Part shown: positions 21,993 to 34,023 of the stretch, in pieces
Layout: every line of letters starts with the position of its first letter
How positions within the stretch are numbered: position 1 is the first letter of the stretch
Source: Mortierella sp. BCC40632
Lineage: Eukaryota; Mortierellomycota; Mortierellomycetes; Mortierellales; Mortierellaceae
DNA: 64,000 bases
Reading direction: 5' to 3'
Assembly: GCA_011634665.1 (NCBI GenBank)
Contig: WAEK01000013.1
Span: 1,162,501 to 1,226,500 of the forward strand
Made by a program: the position numbers and the translations under genes
The notes under the pieces: generated by a model
Told to the model about the DNA's origin: nothing
The model's input: only the letters and a program-made list of their open reading frames with translations
Databases searched by the model: none

Positions 21993-23453
21993 ACTAAATA
22001 GTATAGAGAGAGTAACTCTATTACAAGTCTGATCGTTACCTTCAACAGTCTCTGGGAATGGAATCATATGTTGAGCCCATGTACTTTTTTCTCCTTCATT
22101 TTCGGTCGAACAAAAGTCTGATGAGTAGACCTCTATTGTGAAAACAAGCTCAAAAAATGCTCGGCCCTGTTTTCCTTCGATCATAACGTTCCAAGTATTT
22201 GGTCTTGCAATGGCAATAAACAACGGACTGACAGACGAATTGGCAGAGTAAATCTATGGTAGGATGGTCAGGTGAGAGAGGTACTACTGTAGAGGCTTGT
22301 TCAAATGGTGAAACTAAGGGTTCTGGTGGCTGATACGGTAGCTCATTACCCCCAAATTCAAAAAAGCCGCGAGCATAGGATTAGAAAAATGGGGGAAGGG
22401 CTGTATCGCTGCCCTTTGGCTTGGAGGAGATTACCCATGTTGATTTCAAGTCATGAGAACGAAGTCCCAAGAAAAAATTGGATACAGAGCTGGGAATATG
22501 TAGCTCTCCACATCTAAAAAAGAATAGCACGATAGCGATAGCGAAATGGGAAGGGTTACGTGAAGCCTTTCCATGCTCTCGGCCTTCTCAGTTTATCTCA
22601 AAAGACCGCTGTGACTCCGGTTTAGCTTTCTCGTTCTAGTCATTATCCTTAGTGAGAGAAATTCCTCAAGACGCCACCCATCGCGTGAGATAATCAAAGG
22701 TCCGAGATCCTCTAGGTTGTGAGGACTGCGCACTGCCGAGGCACCAGCCAAGAAACAGTGACTTGGCTCCTGCCCTTGAGTACTGCATTTGCCACTGCTG
22801 GATAAACGCCATTTGTTCATTACTGACTTACATTGCCCCACAACAATGCGGCACGCGGTGGAGCGGCGGTCCGAGCAAAGGTGAGAGGAACACAGAAGGG
22901 GAGGGACATTCCATGGCTCGGAAAATGGTCCTTGTGTTTCCCGACACTATCACTACACTAAAGAAGACTTTGTACGTCGAAATCGTCTTGGCTCTCAGTC
23001 TTTGGGTAGTCAGCGTCAACGCATGCACTCATTTTCAAAGTAGATGGTACAACTCTGGGCATGGATGGATATGTCGTGGTGGGTGAGCAGCTTAGAGGTC
23101 AACAAGTGAGAGTGCGTGTGCCCTTTTTTTTTTTTTTCTTTTTACCCGTACGTGAGCCTGTGGTGGGAACATTTTCGTCCAGTGAATGTCAAGTTAGTGT
23201 TGACCCGCTGCCACTCGGAGCGAATGTCCGAGGTCTCATTTTGAGGAGGGCCTGATGTAACGCTTGCTCTTCTTCGTCCATTGCGCACCTCTCTTCACAT
23301 CTTATAAATCCTTGCGCTTTCTTATCCTTTTTTTTTTTTTTTTTTTTTTTTCCCCTTTCACATTTGTTCCCACACCCTTTTCAAACTCTTACTTCTCCAT
23401 TTCTTTCCCCCTCTCCTCTAGTCACCCACGCACTTCTCTCAGATCAGTTCACC
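21993..23453. other. Intergenic region between the channel and catalase genes
   Basis: About 1.46 kb. The few frames of 70-110 codons have no recognisable motifs and no consistent splice partners. T tracts lie at about 23124-23141 and 23328-23351, followed by a CT-rich leader that runs to the catalase start. The region presumably carries the catalase promoter; no stress-response element could be named. Confidence 0.4.
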
Positions 23454-25579
23454 ATGGCGAGTGCTGCCCCAACTTTTCTCGACACGCCGAACAACAACAT
23501 CTTGACCACTAGCAATGGTAAGCTGTTTCCCATCATGCGCAGCAAAAGTAGAAGAAAAAAATACTTAGCGCGCGTATTGCCTATGATATCGCCCTTGACC
23601 TTTGCTTGCAGTTGTTCTTGCTCCACGTTCTGGAGAGCATGTAAATAGATGCGCAGCATTGCTGTGTAGCTCTAGAAAGCGCGTTTGCTAACCTTGGTTG
23701 TCCTTTTTTTCTGATCCTATTGCGCAGGCAACCCGGTGGACGACAACCAGAATTCGTTGACTGCAGGCGAGTTCGGGCCCATCCTGTTGCAAGACTTTCA
23801 TTTGATCGACAAGCTTGCTCACTTTGACCGCGAGCGTATCCCAGAGCGTGTCGTCCACGCCAAGGGTGCTGGAGCCCATGGCTACTTTGGTATGAGAAGT
23901 GTCCGTGGACCACTCTCCGCTGAGAGAACCGCGCAGCACTCTCACTGGCTGTCACGCAGCCTCTCGGAGCCCGAGCACGTTGTCTGGCCTGAGCTCAGCT
24001 GGAAAATTTTTGTTCAGCCAAGTTGGGAGGAACACCAACACACTCACATCCTTCTCTTTCTCTTTCTCTCATTTTCTCTGCCTATCACTAGAGCTGACTG
24101 CGGACGTCAAGGGTCTGACTTCGGCCCACTTCTTACAAAAGGTCGGCACCAAGACCCCCATCTTTACCCGCTTCTCGACCGTTGGTGGTGAGAAGGGTAG
24201 TAGCGACTCTGCACGCGACCCACGCGGTTTCGCTGTGAAGTTTTACACTGAAGAGGGCAACTGGGACATGGTTGGCAACAACACTCCAATCTTTTTCCTG
24301 TAAGAGTCGCATTTGCGCTTTTTCGGTGTGCCTAGGCAATGCGCAGCCGCCTAAAACGTCCATTGATCATTCTGTCAATTCATCTTATCGGTACTCCTCT
24401 AGTCGTGACCCACTCAAGTTCCCCGACTTTATCCACACCCAGAAGCGCAATCCACAGACGAACCTCAAGGATGCTGACGCATTCTGGGACTTTATCTCTC
24501 TCTCGCATGAGACACTTCACCAAGTGACGATTCTCTTCTCGAACCGTGGTACACCCTACTCGTATCGCCACATGGACGGTTTCTCGTCACACACACTTAA
24601 GCTCGTCGACGCTGAGGGCCGCGCAACCTTTGTCAAGTGGCACTTCAAGACCGACCAGGGTATCAAGAATCATCGACGTGAGGAAGCCGCTGCGTTGGAT
24701 TCGTCCAACCCAGACAGTTCAACTCAAGATTTGTTCGAGGCTATTGCCAAGGGCGACTATCCTTCCTGGACGGTCTACCTCCAGGTTATGGAGGAAAAGG
24801 ATGCTGCGCAGTACAAGTGGAACATCTTTGGTAACTTGGCGCTCTAGAGCTGAACCCTGTGCCTATAATACACCAGAGACGTGTCCAAAGACTCTGACCA
24901 GTCTCTCATTCTTTACTCTCAACATTCTCTTACTATAGACGTAACCAAGGTGTGGCCTCATAAGGATTACCCACTTCAAAAGATCGGCAAGATGGTACTG
25001 AACCGTAATCCAAGCAACTACTTTGCTGAAGTTGAGCAGGCTGCTTTCTCACCTTCGCACTTGGTGCCTGGCATCGATATCACGAACGACAAAATGTTGC
25101 AAGGTCGCCTGTTCTCCTACCCGGACACGCACCGCCACCGTCTTGGAACCAACTACCTCCAAATTCCCATCAACCAGCCGTACCGCGCCAAGATCAACCA
25201 TCATCAGCGTGATGGACCAGCTAACTATTCCCAGAACTATAATGGGTTCCCGAACTACGAGCCCCAGAGCCAGGACCCCAAGGGTCCTGAGCAGCAACTG
25301 CACTCGGTCCGAATCAAGCCATCGCCCTCGACCGTGGTGGGCAAGACAGGCCGATATGAGCCTGCAACCAAGAATAAGGATGTGGACTATATCCAGGCGG
25401 GTGACTTGTATCGTCTCTTGAAGGGACCTGAGCAGGACGACTTGATTGATAACATTGTGCACCATATCAAGAATGTCCAGAACCCAGCGATTGTCAAGCG
25501 AGCAATCGAACTGTTCAGCAAGGCTGATCCAGAATATGGACAGCGCATCGAGAGTGGGCTCAAGGCTCTCAAGAAGTAA
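23454..25579 (+). CDS. Monofunctional heme catalase
   Basis: Five exons (23454-23517, 23728-23889, 24092-24299, 24403-24830, 24939-25579) splice in phase to 500 residues, the usual size of small-subunit catalases. The enzyme converts 2 H2O2 to water and O2. Key residues are visible: the distal catalytic His65 in [14 protein letters not shown], Asn138 in DMVGNNTP, and the proximal heme ligand Tyr348 in [14 protein letters not shown]. The catalase core phrases [35 protein letters not shown] (positions 100-134) and the [16 protein letters not shown] region are intact. The C-terminus ends LKALKK, so there is no standard SKL-type peroxisomal signal; a cytosolic form or an alternative targeting route is possible. 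The exon-3 donor sits one base before an in-frame TAA (the donor G at 24300), and splicing there restores [12 protein letters not shown]. Confidence 0.97.
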
Positions 25580-27589
25580 GAGAAAAAGAGCACCCACAAG
25601 GCAAGGCGGATAAAAATGAAAAAAAGGTGGTAACATAAAAAAAAACAACGCGCTATAGTAAAAAAAAAAAAAAACTGTACATATGCTTGGGATGCATCAG
25701 AGACCTCTCCTTCCCCTCCCCTCTCCACCCTCTTCCGCCGGCTATATGCGCCTTGAGCATTGGACCACAAACTTCGAAGAAGAATAAAAAAAGAGAGTTG
25801 CATCCGGCTCTTGACGAAGCTTTCAACAAATGAAATGTATTGCACAACACGTATCTTGTTGAGCCATTGGTCAGAAAGACACTCTGGAACGCGACAAACG
25901 ATCCGAACAAAAAAAAAAAAAAAAAAGAACAGTCCCCTCCTTCATCCTGCGCGTTGCGCGCGAGATGCGGAATCATGCAGTCTCGAGAAAAGGGATCCAA
26001 AACGTCGTCAGGTAGGGAAAGTTTGAAGGTCATCCTTTTTTTTGGGGCTCCTGAACAGCTCCTAGCAACACCTCAAGTGCTCGTGGCAGACAGAGACAAG
26101 GATTCATACATGCACTTGGAAACAAGTAGAGACGGCTCCGTTACTCTCCTCCTCCCCCCCCCTTCCTCTTTTCCAAGGCTAGACCGTATCTCCTCTTTTA
26201 CTTTCTCGACACTCTGGACTTTTTCCGTTATGTTGAGCACCCAGACGAATACTAAGGCGCGGGGCACGAATGGGGCTGGAGGAATGCGGATGAGCACCTC
26301 TGCGCAGGACGTGAGAATAGATGAGCATTCGTACACGTATCCATGCAGTGCAGAAGCGGGATCCGCACTGTCTCCCTTTTGGCCGAGATCCCAGCCGGCT
26401 CGCAAGAGAAAGACAGGCAGGGACGGGCATGGAGAGGGGAAGGGAGAAGGGATGACCGGATCGTTGCAATTAGCGAGGGTTCCAGGCAGAAAAAGGGTCT
26501 AATTGATCGTGCACGTACTGGTCCAGCAAGAGAAGGTAAGGGGGTCGGGGCGGGGAGACAGGCAGGATGGAGGCGGATGGATGCGCCCTGCATTACGTCC
26601 AGGATTGTGTCCATGCCCATTACATCCCATCCATGAGCTCTTGAGGAAAGGATGAAGGTGGTATGGGCGGAAGGCTGGGGAGAGGAGAGGGGGTTTCTCT
26701 AACATTGTCTTGGCCATCATAGAAGGTGGAGATGATACATTCGGTCTTTTTTTTTTTTTTTGCTAGACAGAAAGGGTGCTCTTGCGCGTCCATCGGAGTG
26801 AAAGAAAAAAAGAGTCTGAGAGACAGATGGGGTAGTCCACCCAGCGGCCTGTCCCTTGGTCGAACCCTCCCCGTTGATGAAGCCTCTTTTTTTTTTTTTT
26901 TCGCCGTGTCTCTCTTTATTTCTTTCCTAGCAACCTTTGTGCCTCCTTGCCCTTTCGTGCCTCTCTTTTTCTGTCTCTCTCTTTCTTTCTCTCTCTCTTT
27001 TTTTTTCCCTCTCTCTGTCTCTCTGTCTCTCTCTGTCTCTCACTCTCTCACTCTCTCCTCTTTTATCGACTCTTTTCCTTTCGATTTCTTTATCTCTCTC
27101 TCTTTCTCTTTTCTCCTTGATCTTTCTCTCTCCCATCTTATCTTTGAGTTTGCTTTCATTCATTCAATTCGCTCGCTCGCTCACTCACCCCCTCCCCGCC
27201 ATCCACCGCGCATTTCTTTTCGGACCTCTCTCCATTTGCTCGGTTCTGACTGGCCTATATCCATCGGGCCGGACGCCGCTCCTCCATGGGTCTTGGGACC
27301 AATTTGCTCTCCATCTTTTTCTATCTGTCATCATCCATTAAATCCATCTGTTAAATCTGTTCATCCATTCCGGCCGGCTCTTTTTATCCATCCATCCATC
27401 ATCATCCTTCCTTCCGGCTTAGGCCAACCGGTTCGGCTTCCATCTATCCATCTACCTGTTTCATCCGTCCATCCATCAATCCATCCTTTTAGCTGCACAC
27501 ACCCTCTTTTTTCTCTCTCTCTCTTGCTCTCTCTCTCTCTTTCTGCTTCCTTGCTGTTGCCACATTCACTCTGAGCCAGAGAAACCCCA
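25580..27589. promoter_or_regulatory. Long pyrimidine-rich upstream region of the TBC gene
   Basis: This 2-kb region follows the catalase stop. Poly-A runs occur at about 25660-25674 and 25910-25926. From about 26880 to 27560 the plus strand is extremely C/T-rich with TCTC microsatellites and degenerate TCCATCCA repeats (about 27340-27490). Long open frames in this part are low-complexity artefacts. It is best read as the promoter and 5' leader of the gene starting at 27590. Confidence 0.45.
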
Positions 27590-30500
27590 ATGACCACATG
27601 GATCGACACTCACTGCGATTACTCTATTCATTGTACCTCCTCGATGGATGCATGGCTTGAACTAGATTCGATAAATGCGAATGCATTGACCACATCCTCC
27701 TCACCCATCTCTCCAGCGTCATCCATTCCTACATCTCCAGTGACCGCGTCTCCTACAATGTCAAAGACTGCGCCAGGATCCAATGCTTTGAGCGTGAACA
27801 CTGCCCTCCCACAAGGGATTGCACAAGGCACTGCTCGTCGGGACGTGTCTGCCGAGAACGAACAAGAGCTCATGTTTATGGCCGGTGCGTAGCATTCCAA
27901 TTCTCCCATCGGCTTTATTTCTTTTTATACTCCCTTTGCTTTTCTCTTTCTCTCTCTCTCCTTTGTCCTCTCTCTCTCTCTCAGCGTCTCCATATTGCCT
28001 GCTCTCACTTATTCTCTCTCTCTTGTGCAAGACAACGGTCAGCCGTGGTCACTGGGCGAGCGTGCGTGAATGTGCGTGAAAATATGTGTGTTTGTGGAGA
28101 AGAGAGAGAAAGAGAGAAAGACAAAGAGACCAAGATATGCCTGAGCGTGTGATCGACAAAAAGGCACCATCTGCATTTTTTTTTTTTTTTTTTTTTTGGG
28201 CCTTGCCCTGCCCTTTTCTTTTTTGCACTTGCCCAATTCGTCTCTCTCTCTTTCTTTCCTTCTTCCTCTTCTCGTCTCCTTCCTCTCTCTCCTTCCCTAA
28301 CAGCGGGTGTGTGATCGATCTGCTGAGGGAGAGGGCAAAAGACTCCAAGCGGGCAAACATATCTGCCTGCTCGCCCGTCTAGGACTGAGCAGGACCCAAA
28401 AAAAAAAAGGAGAGAATCCAAAAAGAAAGATGGAAAGGAAAAACAGAAGCCGTCAAAGCAGGATTAGCCTATGGGTCGTAACGCTATGCTGACTTGGGCT
28501 TTTTCTCTCTCTCTTTCTTTCTCTTTCCCTCGTCCTCCTGCTGCTTCTCGGCGGAACACCTTTTTTTATCCATTTTGTAGGTGAGCGAGTCGTGCTGCTA
28601 GAGCGACTAGACAATGGACTCTGCATGGTAAGAAAAAGAGCAGCCGAAGAGTGTCGGCGCCCGCGGCTTCTGAAGAGACTTTGAGCACTTCCGGCAACCA
28701 CAGGAGCGGAAGCATCAATAGCAACAACAGCAACAACAGCAACAACAGGTCCGCGACTTATAAAAAGAATGGGAGCATACGAACAACAGCCGGGGGTGGG
28801 GGAGCGGCGCTCGCCCTTTGGGCTTGATCCGCCCGCATCTCTCAGGTTCCCTTCCCCTAGCATGTCTTCAATGGCTGCTCTGTGCTCTCTCGCATGCGTC
28901 CGTTCATTTATACAGAAAGGGGGGGGCATGTCGGAGTGGGGAGATCCCGGCTTTTTTACGGCTCCGCCGCCTTGCGTCTGCTTTCTCCAGGGCGGACGAC
29001 TTCGTGTTGGGGAAGGTTCGCATGTGTGCCATGCATTGCGAGACATGGCTCTCTCTTGCTCTCTCATTTCTCTCTCTCTATCTCTCTGTCGCCTCTCCGT
29101 GCTCGGTCCTGCCCCGCCCGCAGTCCTTTTGGCCGAAAAAAGGCCATAGCAAGGCGCATAGACAGTCTCGACTGTTACACACGGATCAGGACGCATGCCC
29201 ACGAGGACAGGGACAGAGAGGACAGGGCGCACTGGGAAAAGCGGCTGGGAAGACTGACCAAAGGGGTGCGTCAAGACGAGGGGTGCGGTACTAGGTGGGA
29301 AGCCGCGGTAATGGTGGACGCGAAACAACAGTGGTGCTGAATGATTCTTGTTTTGTGACTTGCTAGGGATATTGCCAGGGCGTTGTCGGCCGGTTCCAAG
29401 AAGCAGATGTTGACTTTGACCCTTCATCAGCTCAACAGCAACAGCAGCAGCATCCACAACAACCACGCCCTTTACCACCACTTGCCATCCCAGTGCTTCC
29501 AGGAGTTACAACAGTCCCACCGACCCCGCCACCAGTGTCGACAGCATTGCTCGCTGCTCGCGCAGCTAGTCCCTTCGATGAGGCTTCGCCAGCTCTGTCG
29601 AGCCTCAGCAAACACACCTTGCTCTCCGCCATTGCTATGGACCCACACGCAACCGAGCGACCAGGACCCAGGAAGCTGATGAGCTCAGAGAACCTTCGAG
29701 TGGTCGAGGCTGGGAAGCGACCAGGACTCTCGTCGACGCCCCCTCCACATTCGCCATTGACATCGCACCACCCAGAGCTGGTACCACAGTCCGTACCTGT
29801 AATCCCACCCAGGTCTTCGTCTCGACAATCTCATGCGTCGAGGTCACACAAACACTCATCAGGTGTCAATTCCCTAGCGAGCAAATCGTCTTCATCTTCC
29901 ATGTCTTCGTTGCGCGACCCCAATGGGTCGTCTGCGACCATCATCACCAATTCGCTCGAGATAAAGACGCCAGAGCAACCACTTCCGCCTCAATCACCCG
30001 TAACTGCCCAGAACCCACAACCATCGAATCTGTCCTCGTCCACGGATTCAATTGACTCTAGAGGCGAATCACTAGGACAATCAGCTGTGAGCACCTCAAC
30101 AAACGGCACCAATATCACCCCAGGAACAAAGCCAAGCCGCCCCTCCACTCCATCAGCAGAAGACAGTCCACAACAACAGTCTGGGTCAACGCTTCGGCCC
30201 AGCAAGACCAAAGAACGCCCCAGTCGGAGGCCGTCCATGGACCCAGCACTGGCAAAGGATATAAAGTTGGAGCGCGATACCCCCGCCCCTGACCAATTGG
30301 CTCGCCATGCATCGCCACCGCCTCCACCGCCACCTGTATCGTCGTCTTCATCCTCAGCATCTTCACGTCGTCAGCCAGATAATGCATACCTCAGCTCTGT
30401 TTTGGAAGACCTTCGGAACAAGACACATCATGTCCTCCAACGAGCTGGATTCTCGATGGCACCTACAGCCGGCCTCTACGCAGATCGAAGCTCAAAGGCA

Positions 30501-33500
30501 TTGGACTTGACGGTGTTCCCGACAACAACAACGACAACAGTCGCTGAGGCGGAGGCATCGTCACCCTTGTCTGAGACTTCTGCTACCAGCGTGAATGTTG
30601 TTTCGTCCTCTGCATCGACCTCGGGGGCTGTCAGCTTTGCTATCCCAGCTACTTCCCCTACAAAGGCCGAGACAGATTCTATTGCCAAGTGTGCTGGTGC
30701 TACTGCAGGAGCTGGAGCAGCGAGCCCCAGTACCTCTGCCAAACCTGTCACTCGTCCGCGCAGCCGATCTTTCTTTGGTCGAGGCAAAGAGAAGAATCAG
30801 GATCAACAGTCTTCAAGCAATACAAGCAGTAAAACTACCTCTGGATCTAGTACATCCGCCTCGACGTCATCTACAGCAATGGCAGGACTTCTTGGATCAT
30901 CCCCGGCCTCAACAGCCTCAACCTCATCTTCGACGTACTCGTCGCCGTTTGATATGCTGCGACCATGGGTCAAGTCAGACCATCGTCAGCGTTCGAACTC
31001 TGGGCCTGCACGGCATTCGGACCCAAGCATCCAACAAAAGCTGGAAGCAGCCGCTACAGCCTCGTCTCCAACCTCTGCTGAAGGAGGGGCTGGCAGTTCC
31101 CCCGCAGTAGTGGAGGATGATGACATCGACAGAAGGAGTCACGTCTCTGTCCCTCCCGATAACGAGCGAAAGAAGCCAAGACGACAGAGAAGGACAAGCG
31201 AGGCGACCGCATGGACTATCAGCACCTATTCTACAACACACTCGTACCAGTCTCAACAGGCGAGTGGATCATACATGTCGACCATTTCCTCGGACGCGCG
31301 GTCTACGCACTCCAAGCACCGGTCCAAGGGCTGGTTTGGGCTTCCGACTTCGAAGCGGATATCATCGCATTCGATGGAAGACACTCGGAAGCCGCATCAA
31401 CTCGGAAATGGAATCGAAGGCGGGGTTGTGAACAGACAGTGGATGGCTGCTCTCCAAAATGGGACTATTGTCGATGAGGATGGGGAAGACAACTCGGATC
31501 TGGATGAGGAGGATGAAGACGAGGAACTCCGTAGCGACAACCAGTCTGACAAGCTATCCGATAAACTATCTGACAAGCTATCTGACAAACTATCTGACAA
31601 ACTATCTGACAAACTATCTGACAAACAGTCTGACAAACAATCCGACAAGCAATCGCTGCGGACTCTAACACAGAGACCTATCCCAGGTCAAAGTCAACAC
31701 CTGAAGCCAAGGATGATCGATGGACGTCTCTCCATTGAGAGTACGCGTGTCTATGTTAATGACTATGGTTTTATTTATGATCTGGATGACGAATCGATTC
31801 GAGGCCAAGATCTGACCGGCAATGGCTCCATCATTGGAACTGAGGCCATGGGCGGCTCGAGTGTGTCGACCATTTCGGAATTTGAAAAGAAGTTGGTCGT
31901 GCGGAGACATAAACGCACGCGAGAGAGTGAGATCAAGTGGGTCCAAGCCATGACCAGAATGAATGCTGATCATGTCAAAAAGTCGAGCAAGGTAAAGTAT
32001 ATCAAGTGCGTTTCATCATTCTATATAGAAAAATAAGCATGAAAATGGATTTCATGATCCTTGGGCTGACTATCTCTTTTGAATGGTGATGAAAAAAAAA
32101 ATTAGTACAAGAAACTTGTGAGAAGTGGACTACCAGCATCGGTACGTGGCCAAGTCTGGCTATTCTTAGCCAAGGCAGACCTCTATCGAAAACCGGGCCT
32201 GTTTGAGGAACTTCAGAAGCGTGGACCGCTTCCTATCCATGATGTGATCGAGCGTGACATCCATCGATGCTATCCTGACCACATCCATTTCCGGGATGGA
32301 ATGGGAACTGGACAACAGGATCTTCATGCTGTTCTCAGGGCCTATGCTCACTACAAACCCAGTGTTGGATATTGTCAAGGAATGGGACGACTTGTGGGAA
32401 TGATGTTGATGCAGATGCCGGTCGAGGATGCGTTCTGGCTTCTGGTTGCAACGATCGAGGGATATATGCAGGACTACTACACTCCAACGTTACGACAGCT
32501 CAAGATTGATGCCCAAGTCTTTGAGAGACTTTTGAAGGACCAGGATCCGGTTCTGGCTGACCATCTTCAGAGAAACGATGTCGTACCATTGATGTATATG
32601 ACACAATGGTTCATGACACTGTTCACCATGTCGCTGCCATGGGCTTCGGTACTCCGAGTCTGGGACGTATTCTATTACGATGGAGTGAAGGCCCTTTTCC
32701 GTGTCGGCCTTGCAGTCCTACAACTGTGTCGAGACCATCTCCTTCAAAAGTGCCCGACTAGCTCCGAGTTGTTGGCGTATATTCTGCACATCCCATTGGA
32801 TTTGTTGGCACCCAAGCCGCTTCTGGATACAGCGCTCCACATAAAGCTGAGACGAAACTCTGTTCAGAAACTGATTGACCTGACAGCAGAGTCAATGGAT
32901 GCAGCGGCTGCAGCCTCTGCAGCGGCTCAGGCCCAAGCCCGGGCAAAAGCTCAAGCCTCGGCCCCAGCACCAGTTCAGACAAAGGCTCAAGCAGGGACTG
33001 CCGCTAAAACCGAGACCAGCACTAAAGCCAGCAATGAAGCCAAGGCTGATGATGTAGCGGGGACTAGGGTGGAAACTTCCGAGGCAACGAAGGAGTCTTT
33101 GCAGACAGAAGTCCCCACATCTCCGGTGTCCGAGCAATCGTCCAACTCGACAGAGTCGAGGACAAGGAGTGATAGTACTTCGATTTCCCAGGCTGAAACG
33201 GCAATTGACGAGTCGACCGGTGCTGCAACAGAATCTGTAACGAACTCTACGACAGTAACGGCAAAGGAGTCAACACCCACCCCATCCACCACAACCACCA
33301 CCACCACCACTTCCAACAATGTAAATAACTCCGAAAATGAAACGACTGAAATGACATCTACGGCATCTATGGCATCTACGACAACAACCATGACAACAAC
33401 CACCATGACGACGCAAGCGACCAATGCGACGGCGACAACGCTTACCGATTCAAAAAACGATAACAGTAATAACAGTACTAATCATAATCATAATACCCGC

Positions 33501-33767
33501 GATTCAGATACCCAAGTTCTGTCTGTCAGCTCATCTCCGCGACCGGCTTCTCAGCCTGCGCCTCGGTCCTCGTCATCGATCACAACCGCTGTTCAGCCTC
33601 AGTCCCCGCCTTTGTCTCCTGTAGGAAAGCCTGTTTCGACCAAAGCAGCGACGACGACGACCCCGGGAGCATCGGCCATTCCGACCATGATCACGTCCTC
33701 GTCATCACCGTTTTCGCCTCTGGGAGTATTTAGGTCTCGAAAGCGTGCTGGGACGATTCACAAGTAG
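27590..33767 (+). CDS. TBC-domain Rab GTPase-activating protein with SH3-like N-terminal module
   Basis: Four exons (27590-27884, 28581-28627, 29367-31991, 32106-33767) keep phase and give 1542 residues. The C-terminal exon begins with a TBC domain: SGLPASVRGQVW, the arginine-finger motif IERDIHRCYPDH, the glutamine-finger motif VGYCQGMGRLVGMML, then WVLR-like PWASVLRVWDVFYYDG. Both catalytic fingers are present, so Rab-GAP activity is expected; the Rab partner is unknown. Upstream, residues about 90-140 (ELMFMAGERVVLLERLDNGLCM, then GYCQGVVGRFQ) read like part of an SH3 fold, encoded across a 47-nt exon and its neighbours; that is inference. Between them lies about 800 residues of Ser/Thr/Pro-rich disorder with a tandem LSDK/QSDK repeat just before the TBC domain, and a Thr-rich disordered tail follows it. 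Introns 1 and 2 are 696 and 739 nt, far longer than usual here. Confidence 0.87.
31543..31651 (+). repeat. 12-bp tandem repeat in the TBC gene (LSDK/QSDK repeats)
   Basis: About nine in-frame copies of a 12-bp unit like CTATCTGACAAA encode (L/Q)-S-D-K repeats. The unit varies by a few bases between copies, and the last three encode QSDK. Copy number can change by slippage without breaking the frame. It lies in the disordered, acidic linker ahead of the TBC domain. Confidence 0.9.
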
Positions 33768-34023
33768 TGAAGGCAAAGAAAAAGAGAGAAGAGAAAAAAA
33801 AAAGAAAAAAAAGTCGAAAAAAGAGAATCACAAACAAACAATGACACACTTTCACACACACACACACCTTCTCAAAAAAAAAAATAAAAAAAAAAATATG
33901 GCTCAATGGTTTTTTTTTTTTCAAAAAGGCAGAGAAATGTAATGTTTGCTTCGAGTGTTCTCTTTTTTTTTTTTTTTTAATGGGATGCTCAACGCGCTAT
34001 TAATCTTTTTTTTTTTTTTAGCC
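33768..34023. other. Convergent spacer between the TBC gene and the glycogenin gene
   Basis: A/T-rich sequence with several homopolymer runs (A-rich 33789-33815, T-rich 33910-33921, 33963-33978 and 34007-34019) contains both 3' ends. No gene is present. Confidence 0.5.

Noticed and set aside
22763..23086. 107-codon plus-strand frame upstream of catalase
   Set aside because: No motif, no good start context and no homology that I can recognise; it lies where the catalase promoter is expected.
26726..27574. 282-codon plus-strand frame rich in Ser, Leu, Phe
   Set aside because: It reads through CT microsatellite sequence, which gives S/L/F in any frame; a product of composition only.
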